Assembly: GCA_018267825.1 (NCBI GenBank)
Contig: JAFDXR010000008.1
Span: 186,001 to 250,000, forward strand
Direction: 5' to 3'
DNA from: Bacteroidota bacterium
Lineage (GTDB): Bacteria; Bacteroidota; Bacteroidia; B-17B0; Aurantibacillaceae
DNA length: 64,000 nt
Shown here one piece after another: positions 5,225 through 12,529 of the stretch. The position numbers and the translations under genes were made by a program. The notes below the pieces were generated by a model. It saw only the letters and a program-made list of their open reading frames with translations. It had not been told where the DNA came from and searched no databases. Each line of letters opens with the position of its first letter. Positions within the stretch are counted from its first letter, which is position 1.

Positions 5225-6325
5225 ATGAAACGTATAAAAATTAATGCCTGGAAAAAAGGCCTCGTGTTCAAAAATGACTCCTATAAAAGAATCCTGGGCG
5301 AAGGTGCCCACTGGTTGATGCCGTTCGAATACCTGATGGAATGCGACATGGCAAAGCCTTTTATTTCGCCTGTAAACCTGAATATTCTGCTGAAAGATGA
5401 ACAATTTACAAACGAAACCATCATCGTAGATGTCAGGAACCATGAGATCGCCCTCCACTATGAAAATGGCCTCTTTACCGGTGTGCTCATTCCCGGAAGG
5501 CATGTCTTCTGGAAAGGCCTCATCGACTACAGCTTCAGGATCGTTGACCTGAACAGTATTGATATTGATATCGGCATTGATAAATCCCTGTTCTCAAAAC
5601 GTGAACTGGCGCTATATATCAGGTCATATACCATCGAAGCGCACGAGAAAGCCGTGATGTACGTCGACGGGAAATTCAACAAAATAGTTGATCCCGGCAC
5701 TTATCACTACTGGAAAAACGCAACCTCTATTGCTCTTTCAAGGGCGGATATGAGGAGCATGCAACTCGAAATCTCCGGACAGGAAATCCTGACCCGCGAT
5801 AAAGCAGCGCTGAGGGTTAACTTCTATGTACAGTACAGCATCCGGGATGTTGTGAAAGCCATTGTAAAAAACAAGGACTACGACAAACAACTCTATACCC
5901 TGATGCAGCTGGCCCTGCGTGAGTTTATCGGTGGCATGAGTCTGGATGAGCTCCTCGAAAAAAAAGAGCAGATATCGGAGCACATCAACCTGGCTGTAGC
6001 GGAAAAAGCAGAGGCCCTGGGAATTGGAATCAGTCATAGTGGCATCAGGGATATTATACTCCCCGGCGACATGAAAGAAATTATGAACCAGGTACTGGTA
6101 GCAGAAAAAAAAGCGCAGGCAAACACCATCATGCGCAGGGAAGAAACTGCCTCTACCAGAAGCCTGTTGAATACCGCTAAACTCATGGAGGATAATGCCA
6201 TGCTGTTTAAACTGAAAGAAATGGAATATGTGGAAAAGATTGCGGAAAAGATCAATACCATTTCTCTCTCAGGTGGCTCCCAGGTTGTAGACCAGCTGAA
6301 AGACATATTCAGTCCGCGCAAATAA
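5225..6325 (+). CDS. Slipin / SPFH (band-7) family protein
   Basis: 366 residues. The central part (about 140-290) is an SPFH domain (EISGQEILTRDKAALRVNF, then YTLMQLALREFIGGMSLDELL), followed by a charged, Ala/Glu-rich helical segment (AEKKAQANTIMRREE) expected to form a coiled coil. The N-terminus is unusual: a short motif of the form K-G-L-V-F...G.G.HW recurs three times (about 9-31, 73-98 and 139-164; each ends in GAHW, GRHVFW or GTYHYW). No transmembrane helix is visible, so membrane contact would be peripheral. Slipins are recurrent partners of RtcB RNA-repair operons, as I recall, which fits the nearby prfH. It lies between the tRNA array and tRNA-Gln. Confidence 0.85.
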   Translation: MKRIKINAWKKGLVFKNDSYKRILGEGAHWLMPFEYLMECDMAKPFISPVNLNILLKDEQFTNETIIVDVRNHEIALHYENGLFTGVLIPGRHVFWKGLIDYSFRIVDLNSIDIDIGIDKSLFSKRELALYIRSYTIEAHEKAVMYVDGKFNKIVDPGTYHYWKNATSIALSRADMRSMQLEISGQEILTRDKAALRVNFYVQYSIRDVVKAIVKNKDYDKQLYTLMQLALREFIGGMSLDELLEKKEQISEHINLAVAEKAEALGIGISHSGIRDIILPGDMKEIMNQVLVAEKKAQANTIMRREETASTRSLLNTAKLMEDNAMLFKLKEMEYVEKIAEKINTISLSGGSQVVDQLKDIFSPRK

Positions 6326-6402
6326 CCCTCCTGTAAAGAGTGGCTTCTGATAAAGATGCTTTTAAATTCCCTACATCAAAAAGGAAGCTGCTCTTTTTAA
6401 AT

Positions 6403-6474
6403 TGCCCTTTCGTCTAAATGGCAGGACACCGCTCTTTGACAGCGTGAATCGTGGTTCGAATCCATGAAGGGCAA
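6403..6474 (+). tRNA. tRNA-Gln(TTG)
   Basis: Acceptor TGCCCTT/AAGGGCA with U1-A72 as expected for glutamine, D stem GTC/GAC, anticodon loop CTTTGAC (TTG at 6436-6438) on stem CGCT/AGCG, T arm CGTGG-TTCGAAT-CCATG. It stands alone 77 bases after the slipin stop and closes the tRNA-rich island. Confidence 0.9.
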
Positions 6475-6476
6475 CC

Positions 6477-7076
6477 TCAGTTTTTCTTTTTACGGTTTTC
6501 CATATATTTCACATGGATTCCGATCTCGTCGTCGATTGTCCGGATTTTGGAGCTGTATTGGTTTTCAGAAAGGATCAGGCGTTTACGATCTTCCGGATCG
6601 AGTGTGTTTATATATTCATATCCTGCCGGGGCACTGTAAGCTGCACCCAGTGCTCCAGTAAATGTCATCACGGGATGATCATTCCGGTCAAATAAAGTCA
6701 GGTACAGCAACTTCATCTGTACACGCCTGCCTGTGTGCTGATGCGCCCATTGCCTGGAAATTCTGAATGGATAAGCAATTTCGAGAGGCACATTCAGTGA
6801 ACGGTCATACACCGTAACAGTCATGGAACTTTCCTGCCCGTATACATTGACTTTAAACCGTAACAAAAAATAAATAAGGAAACAGATCGCCGCAAATCCA
6901 CCTACTGCCAGCAGGTAATAATTTTCAGTGCCTTTCATAGATGGCGGGGCTTTGGGGCCTGCATAGGCAATAACACCATAAAATACAGCAGCTACTATGC
7001 CCAGGGCCATCATAAATCCAAGCAGGTTCGCGTGCCTTTGTTTCAGACCGTAGCATGAAAAATCAGTTGTGTACAT
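6477..7076 (-). CDS. Hypothetical membrane protein
   Basis: 199 residues from ATG 7076; an upstream in-frame start at 7142 would place a terminator hairpin inside the gene, so the shorter start is preferred. Two hydrophobic segments (LLGFMMALGIVAAVFYGVIA and YLLAVGGFAAICFLIYFLL) separated by a short loop are followed by a soluble domain of about 110 residues rich in beta-strand-like sequence, ending in basic residues (ENRKKKN). I recognise no family. It converges on tRNA-Gln, ending 2 bases from it, and marks the edge of the tRNA island. Confidence 0.6.
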   Translation of the reverse strand: MYTTDFSCYGLKQRHANLLGFMMALGIVAAVFYGVIAYAGPKAPPSMKGTENYYLLAVGGFAAICFLIYFLLRFKVNVYGQESSMTVTVYDRSLNVPLEIAYPFRISRQWAHQHTGRRVQMKLLYLTLFDRNDHPVMTFTGALGAAYSAPAGYEYINTLDPEDRKRLILSENQYSSKIRTIDDEIGIHVKYMENRKKKN

Positions 7077-7106
7077 ACATGTGTAGTTTAACATAAATAT
7101 ACAAAA

Positions 7107-7138
7107 AAGAGAACAGGGTCCCCCAACCCTGTTCTCTA
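7107..7138 (-). terminator. Intrinsic terminator read on the minus strand
   Basis: GAGAACAGGGT pairs with ACCCTGTTCTC across a short C-rich loop; on the minus strand the stem is followed by TTTTTTGT. It lies between the divergent SRPBCC gene and the membrane-protein gene, with no minus-strand gene directly upstream to terminate, so it may end a small RNA or act as a leader attenuator. Confidence 0.7.
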
Positions 7139-7237
7139 ACACACACTAAAACACAAACACCTGACCTAAATGGTATCCGGTCTTATCTATATAAACACAA
7201 TCCGGTAACAAGCATCAGAAAACCCCTGAAAAAAAAT

Positions 7238-7268
7238 TTGCGTAACCAAATGGTTTCATATATATTTG
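7238..7268 (+). promoter_or_regulatory. Promoter of the SRPBCC gene
   Basis: TTG at 7238-7240 and TATATTTG at 7261-7268 with a 20-base spacer match the Bacteroidota consensus. The gene starts 33 bases downstream. Confidence 0.7.
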
Positions 7269-7283
7269 TAACCATATTGTTAC
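7242..7283 (+). promoter_or_regulatory. Tandem ArsR-like operators
   Basis: Two imperfect palindromes, GTAACCAAATGGTTTC (7242-7257) and GTAACCATATTGTTAC (7268-7283), flank the -7 element with 26 bp between centres. The shared half-site GTAACCA resembles sites of ArsR/SmtB repressors that often control SRPBCC/AHSA1 genes. No ArsR gene is seen nearby, so the repressor would be encoded elsewhere. Confidence 0.55.
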
Positions 7284-7301
7284 ATATTAATCATTTTAAT
7301 C

Positions 7302-7739
7302 ATGAAAGAACAAGCGCCATTTACCATAGAAAGAACTTACACGGCCTCTGCGTCGCGTGTTTGGAAAGCCATTACCAATAAAGAAGACATGAAGCTCTGG
7401 TATTTCGATCTGAAAGAATTCAGAGCTGAAGTGGGTTTTGAATTTGAGTTCACCGGTGGCAGTGAAACAAAATCGCATCTGCACCTGTGTCGCGTGACAG
7501 AAGTTGTTCCCGGCAAAAAAATAACCTACAGCTGGCGCTACGACGGCTATGAAGGCATCTCCTATGTGAGCTTCGAATTATTTGAAGAAGGAACGCAGAC
7601 CCGCTTAAAGCTTACACACAGCGGACTGGAAAGTTTCCCGAAAGAGGTTCCGGATTTTGCCCGCCACAATTTCGAAGCAGGCTGGACACACATCATCGGC
7701 ACATCGCTTCAGGCCTTTCTGGAAAAACCAGCTGCCTGA
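7302..7739 (+). CDS. SRPBCC domain protein (AHSA1-like)
   Basis: 145 residues, the size of a single START/Bet v1-like (SRPBCC) domain. Family marks are the N-terminal FTIERTYTASASRVWKAIT with a Trp after the first helix, VTEVVPGKKITYSWRYDGYE in the middle, and a C-terminal helix NFEAGWTHIIGTSLQAFLE. These proteins enclose a hydrophobic ligand or assist chaperone-like functions; the ligand here is unknown. The tandem palindromes over its promoter suggest repression by an ArsR-family protein. It stands alone, convergent with the LOG-family gene. Confidence 0.85.
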   Translation: MKEQAPFTIERTYTASASRVWKAITNKEDMKLWYFDLKEFRAEVGFEFEFTGGSETKSHLHLCRVTEVVPGKKITYSWRYDGYEGISYVSFELFEEGTQTRLKLTHSGLESFPKEVPDFARHNFEAGWTHIIGTSLQAFLEKPAA

Positions 7740-7755
7740 TAAAGCATACAGGACA

Positions 7756-8337
7756 TCAGGTTGTTTCGTCGGTGATCCATTGGGGCGCCGGCGGAGCCTG
7801 GTAAACTCGCATCTTTTGCAGCAACTCGTCGATACTTTCTGAAACAAGGATCATATCCTGATTTATCTTTTTAAGAAATCCATGAGAAACCATATGCTCA
7901 CCCAATTGGAGCAAATGTGTGTAAAAGTTATTGACATTGAGGATTCCCATTGGTTTACGGTGCAGCCCCAGCTGCCCCCAGGTGAGTACTTCAAAGAGTT
8001 CTTCCATCGTGCCAAAACCACCGGGTAATGTAATAAATCCATCACAGAGTTCATTCATTTTCAATTTCCGTTCGTGCATGGTGTTCACCATCATGAGCTC
8101 CGTGAGCCCACTGTGTGCAATTTCCTTTGAGCCGAGAAACTTCGGCAATACGCCGATAACACGGCCACCCTCCGACAATACGCCATCCGCTACAGCTCCC
8201 ATCAGCCCTACCCTGGCGCCACCATATACCAGCTCTATGTTTTGTTTCCCCAATGTTTGCCCTACACGGTATGCCTGCTCCATATACACAGGCTCTTCTC
8301 CCGGACTTGATCCGCAAAATACAGTAATACGTTTCAT
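7756..8337 (-). CDS. LOG-family (TIGR00730) nucleoside 5'-monophosphate phosphoribohydrolase
   Basis: 193 residues with the family signatures GGARVGLMG (about 41-49) and PGGFGTMEE (about 105-113), which bind the phosphate and ribose and provide catalysis. The fold is Rossmann-like. Relatives cleave cytokinin riboside or other nucleoside monophosphates to free base and ribose 5-phosphate; in bacteria the role is probably nucleotide turnover. Its start overlaps the stop of the upstream MocR-type gene by 4 bases (ATGA), so the two are likely translated together. The pairing may be organisational only. Confidence 0.9.
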   Translation of the reverse strand: MKRITVFCGSSPGEEPVYMEQAYRVGQTLGKQNIELVYGGARVGLMGAVADGVLSEGGRVIGVLPKFLGSKEIAHSGLTELMMVNTMHERKLKMNELCDGFITLPGGFGTMEELFEVLTWGQLGLHRKPMGILNVNNFYTHLLQLGEHMVSHGFLKKINQDMILVSESIDELLQKMRVYQAPPAPQWITDETT

Positions 8338-9797
8338 TTACGATGTTTTTGTTTTTTTATAATGGCTTCTTTCACCAGTGTCCCCAGTGTTTTCAGACTT
8401 CTGTCAATTTCTTTGGAATAAGGCATTCCGAAACTGATCCGCATGCAATTTTCGAAACGTGCATCCGTACTGAAGATCTGCCCCGGTGCTATGCTGATAT
8501 GATGTTCCATGGCCTCCTGAAATATATCAAACGCATTAACCTTCCTGTTCATTTCCACCCAAAGCACATACCCTCCCTGCGGGCGACTCACCTTAGTATC
8601 CGGCGGAAAATACGTTGTGATTGCCTGGGTATAAAGCAGACACTGCGTATAAAGTGCTTTCCGCAACTGGCGCATATGAAGGTCCACGCGGCCTTTTTCA
8701 AAAAACAGCCCGATAGCAGCCTGTGTCGGTGTAGCTGAAGATACTGCATGCATGAGTTTCATTTGTAAGACCTTGTCTTTATACTTTCCCGGAATGCACC
8801 AACCCACACGGTATCCCGGGGCCAGCGATTTTGAAACAGAGGCACATAAAAGCACCAGTCCTTTTTTGTCGTAACTCTTGCAGGTATGCGGCCGTGTCTT
8901 TCCAAAATAAAGCTCTCCGTAAATATCGTCTTCGATTAATGGGATCTCCTTTGCAGCAAGCATTTTCACGAGTCGTTTCTTATTCTCCTCCGGCATACAT
9001 GAGCCCAGTGGATTATTGAAATTGGTAACAAACAAGCAGGCTTTGATCTTCACACGGTCAATGGCTTTCTGCAGATAGTCAAGGTCCACGCCGGTATCAA
9101 CGGTTGGAATCTCGAGTACTTTCAAACCGAGGCTCTGCATGACGTTGAAAATTCCGAAATACGTCGGGCATTCGATGGCTACCGTATCCCCGGGCTCTGT
9201 AACCGCCTTCAGGCAAAATACCAGGGCCTCCATGCAACCTTGCGTGGTTACAACATCATGCTCATTGATATTGCCCCCCCAGTTGAAAGCATAACGCGCA
9301 ATCTGTTTACGTAACATCACGTTACCCTGTATACGCTCATAGCCGATACAACTGTCGGGGCTCCGGCGGATGGCTTCATGCATAGCCTTGTTTAGTTTAG
9401 CTTCCGGCAATAGCTCTGTAGCCGGTGCTGCCAGTGATAAACGCACAATGCCTTCTTCTTTCAGGTTTTCATATACCAGCGCAATCATCTCATCGACTTT
9501 CACTTTTTTAGGATCGCGGTATTCGTGATGCACTACCGGAACCGGCAGAAACTCCCCCGGTGTATACCGCACATAGTATCCCGACTTCGGACGAGCCTCA
9601 ATCAATCCCTTTCCTTCCAGCTCCAGGTAAGCCTTGAAAGCCGTACTCATACTGATGTCCTGCTCCTTGCTGAGACTCCGTACGGAAGGCAGTTTCTGTC
9701 CCGTTTTCAATACACCCTGGGCGATCATAGATTCCAGCTTCTCCGAAACCTGCTGATACAAAAACTCATCGTGGCTGACAACCCATTTTGTTTTCAT
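8334..9797 (-). CDS. MocR-type regulator (GntR HTH fused to class I aminotransferase)
   Basis: 487 residues. Residues 13-80 are a GntR winged helix (LPSVRSLSKEQDISMSTAFKA). The rest is a fold-type I aminotransferase domain with GCMEALVFCLKA, NFNNPLGSCMP, and the PLP lysine K323 in SVSKSLAPGYRVGW. MocR proteins are usually transcription factors that sense PLP or an amino compound rather than active enzymes. It diverges from ilvE across a 150-bp spacer with long inverted repeats, so ilvE and itself are the likely targets. A -7-like TATGTTTG is on the minus strand at 9849-9856. Confidence 0.9.
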   Translation of the reverse strand: MKTKWVVSHDEFLYQQVSEKLESMIAQGVLKTGQKLPSVRSLSKEQDISMSTAFKAYLELEGKGLIEARPKSGYYVRYTPGEFLPVPVVHHEYRDPKKVKVDEMIALVYENLKEEGIVRLSLAAPATELLPEAKLNKAMHEAIRRSPDSCIGYERIQGNVMLRKQIARYAFNWGGNINEHDVVTTQGCMEALVFCLKAVTEPGDTVAIECPTYFGIFNVMQSLGLKVLEIPTVDTGVDLDYLQKAIDRVKIKACLFVTNFNNPLGSCMPEENKKRLVKMLAAKEIPLIEDDIYGELYFGKTRPHTCKSYDKKGLVLLCASVSKSLAPGYRVGWCIPGKYKDKVLQMKLMHAVSSATPTQAAIGLFFEKGRVDLHMRQLRKALYTQCLLYTQAITTYFPPDTKVSRPQGGYVLWVEMNRKVNAFDIFQEAMEHHISIAPGQIFSTDARFENCMRISFGMPYSKEIDRSLKTLGTLVKEAIIKKQKHRK

Positions 9798-9809
9798 GAA
9801 AATCTGTTA

Positions 9810-9910
9810 TGCTTATTTTATCGAAAACTGCATCTGTTTTCTTTTATACAAACATAGGAAATTTGTTTAACCAAATCCTCAACATGATGTTATAAAATAA
9901 GCACATCATG
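9810..9910. promoter_or_regulatory. Inverted repeats in the mocR-ilvE divergent promoter
   Basis: TGCTTATTTTAT (9810-9821) and ATAAAATAAGCA (9892-9903) are perfect 12-bp inverted copies 70 bp apart. CATGATG (9883-9889) and CATCATG (9904-9910) are a second inverted pair overlapping the right copy. MocR proteins bind paired distant half-sites, so these are good operator candidates. Confidence 0.55.
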
Positions 9911-9947
9911 CTCCGAACCCGGGAAATAACCAAAAAAAACATATACC

Positions 9948-11024
9948 ATGATTGCAACAGAAAAATTTGCTGTGCGCCACACCAGCCAGAGCCGCCTGCA
10001 CGAAGTCGATTTCAGTGCTATTGATTTCGGCAAAATTGTTTCAGACCACATGCTGGTTGCACACTATAAAAACGGTCAATGGCAGGAGCCAGAGATCGTT
10101 CCCTATGGTCATATCAGTTTATCGCCTACAGCCCTTTCACTTCACTACGGGCAAACCGTTTTTGAAGGTATGAAAGCCTTTCGCATGAAAAACGGCAATA
10201 TCTCTGTATTCCGCATGGAAAAACATTTCGATCGTTTTGGTAAGTCGCTGGAACGCCTGTGTATGCCACAGGTACCATACGAATACTTTACAGAAGGCAT
10301 TAAACAACTTGTAGAGCTGGATGCTGCCTGGGTCTCGGGCAACGAAGGTGCATCACTCTATATCCGTCCTTTCGTGTTTGCATCGAACGAAGAACGCTTT
10401 GGGGTACACGAATCGGAGGAATATACCTTTATGGTTTTTACCGGGCCGGTAAGTCCTTATTATACAAAACCCATTCGCGTGAAGGTGGAAGACAAATACC
10501 ATCGTGCCGTTCACGGGGGAACTGGTTTTGCGAAATGTGGCGGAAACTACGGTGCTTCTTTCTACCCGACCAAAATGGCCCGCGAACAGGGCTTCGACCA
10601 GGTTCTGTGGGCCGACAACACACCTGAACTGAACATCGAAGAATCCGGCACCATGAACGTGATGTTTGTGATAGACGGTGTGGTAATAACGCCTGAACTT
10701 ACGGATACTATTCTCGATGGTGTAACCCGCGACTCTTTCCTGACTATAGCCGGCTCCCTGGGATATAAAACAGAAGAACGAAAAATAAGCGCACGCGAAC
10801 TGGCACATGCAGCTGAAAAAGGTTTATTGCAGGAAGCTTTTGGCGTAGGAACTGCCGCCGTGGCTGCTCCGATACGAAGTATCCATATCCAGGGCATCAA
10901 TTATAATATACCGGAATCCGGAGCCCATAGCTTCATGCACCAGGCCAAAACCCTGCTGGCTGATATACGCTCCGGATGGGCATCAGACATGTTTCACTGG
11001 AATACGGTGATTGAACTGGACTAA
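9948..11024 (+). CDS. ilvE: Branched-chain amino acid aminotransferase
   Basis: 358 residues, fold-type IV PLP enzyme of the longer BCAT subgroup. It shows LHYGQTVFEGMKAFR (about 65-79), SLYIRPFVFASNEERFGV, the PLP lysine K196 in FAKCGGNYGAS, and LNIEESGTMNVMFVI. It transfers the amino group between glutamate and the 2-oxoacids of Leu, Ile and Val, the last step of branched-chain synthesis. It is transcribed away from a MocR-type regulator, which probably adjusts it to PLP or amino acid supply. No other ilv or leu gene is nearby. Confidence 0.93.
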   Translation: MIATEKFAVRHTSQSRLHEVDFSAIDFGKIVSDHMLVAHYKNGQWQEPEIVPYGHISLSPTALSLHYGQTVFEGMKAFRMKNGNISVFRMEKHFDRFGKSLERLCMPQVPYEYFTEGIKQLVELDAAWVSGNEGASLYIRPFVFASNEERFGVHESEEYTFMVFTGPVSPYYTKPIRVKVEDKYHRAVHGGTGFAKCGGNYGASFYPTKMAREQGFDQVLWADNTPELNIEESGTMNVMFVIDGVVITPELTDTILDGVTRDSFLTIAGSLGYKTEERKISARELAHAAEKGLLQEAFGVGTAAVAAPIRSIHIQGINYNIPESGAHSFMHQAKTLLADIRSGWASDMFHWNTVIELD

Positions 11025-11083
11025 GGCTTTTGTCTAACACGTGATTATCAAGCCATCTGCTAAATAATCATACGTATTTTCAC

Positions 11084-12481
11084 TTAATGTGCTTCCGGCA
11101 GATTGAGGTTAACGATCTTCAGCCTTGATTTGCTTTTCATCCAACCCCGGACCAGATCGTTGGAGTCCGGATAATACGGTGCTGTGCGTACGCTATGAAT
11201 GAGTTCTTCGGCGCTGGCTATCTGACTACTACTGTCTACATAGCCATAGCCTTTGTATTTGAAATCTTCGATAATGATCACGGATTTTTCGTCGGCGTGA
11301 CGGCCGGCATCAAAAATGGCAAAAGTTCTCTGCGGGAATTGGTATTCACTTAATATTTTCCGGACCCTCACATTATAATCTTCCGGCTCCTCGAGTCCGC
11401 AGCAAATCCCTTTGCACTGCCTGATCTGGTGATTAAAGCAAGAACTGTCTTTGGATGTAAGCCCACAATATGCCAGGCACAACTCATGCGATTCTATCCA
11501 CTGGTCGAGCCGTTCCCGGGCAGCCATATAGCTGTTAAACTCCAGGATAGCATGTTCCGATTCTTCCGTGGTAACAATTTTAAAATTCAGTGCGCCGCGT
11601 TCATCCGTATAGACATCCAGGCAATGTGTGAACTCGGCGTTTTTTCGCATGCGATTATAACGCGGTTTGTGCTTTTTGATCTCTTCCGATTCCAGCAGGA
11701 GTGCAATGAGTTCACTGCCTGTTTCGGTAAAATCCACATCGTACAATTCATTCAGCATTTTTTTGCTTTTATTTCTGTCTGTATTGAAATGTGCTATAGC
11801 CCGATTGTACATATTGGTGCTTTTCCCGATATAAATAATTTCCTTATCCTTATTCCGGAAGTAATACACACCACAGGCCTCAGGTAGCTTATTGAGGATG
11901 TATTGCTTGATTTTGTCCACACGTCTTGTCATCAATGCTTCCACGCCCTGGTTCTTATAGCGGGGGTCGTCATTTTTGAGACGCAATAACAGATCAAATA
12001 ATTTGGAGGTGGCTACAGCATCACCCTCTGCACGGTGTCGTGCCTCATTGTCGATACCCAGTGAAGCACAAAGGTTACCTAGACTATAAGAAATCCGGCC
12101 CGGCAGCAATTTACGGCTCAACCGCACTGTACACAAGGTTTCGCGACGGTATTTATACCCCAGCGCTGCAAACTCGCTCTTCACAAAATTATAATCGAAT
12201 GCGGCATTATGCGCTACAAATATTTTCCCTTCGGTAAATTCAATGATCTGTTTGGCAACTTCATGGAATTTGGGAGCATCAGCAACCATCTCATTGGTAA
12301 TGCCCGAAATGTTTGTGAAATACGGATTGATATAACATTCCGGATTGATAAGTGTTGAGAATTTATCGACCACACCAAGACCATCGTGCACCACGATACA
12401 AATATCGATGATACGGCCTTTCGGATAATCAAATTTACCGCCACAGGTTTCTATGTCGACAATAGCAAACACGCTATACAA
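11084..12481 (-). CDS. DnaQ-like 3'-5' exonuclease fused to a GIY-YIG nuclease
   Basis: 465 residues from a TTG at 12481 (a GTG three codons later is also possible). The N-terminal 170 residues are a DEDDh exonuclease: FAIVDIETCGG (Asp/Glu), AHNAAFDYNFV and HRAEGDAVAT. A GIY-YIG domain follows (GVYYFRNKDKEIIYIGKS, about 203-220), then a UvrC/Cho-like region containing Cys-rich LCLAYCGL and CKGICCGLEE. The layout matches Cho-type repair nucleases fused to a polymerase III epsilon-like domain. It likely acts in DNA repair, incising and trimming near lesions. The PIF1-like helicase follows in the same direction upstream, 48 bases away. Confidence 0.88.
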   Translation of the reverse strand: MYSVFAIVDIETCGGKFDYPKGRIIDICIVVHDGLGVVDKFSTLINPECYINPYFTNISGITNEMVADAPKFHEVAKQIIEFTEGKIFVAHNAAFDYNFVKSEFAALGYKYRRETLCTVRLSRKLLPGRISYSLGNLCASLGIDNEARHRAEGDAVATSKLFDLLLRLKNDDPRYKNQGVEALMTRRVDKIKQYILNKLPEACGVYYFRNKDKEIIYIGKSTNMYNRAIAHFNTDRNKSKKMLNELYDVDFTETGSELIALLLESEEIKKHKPRYNRMRKNAEFTHCLDVYTDERGALNFKIVTTEESEHAILEFNSYMAARERLDQWIESHELCLAYCGLTSKDSSCFNHQIRQCKGICCGLEEPEDYNVRVRKILSEYQFPQRTFAIFDAGRHADEKSVIIIEDFKYKGYGYVDSSSQIASAEELIHSVRTAPYYPDSNDLVRGWMKSKSRLKIVNLNLPEAH

Positions 12482-12529
12482 AAATAGCAGAATACAATCG
12501 CTTTGCTTGCTACGATTTATAGTTCCGGC

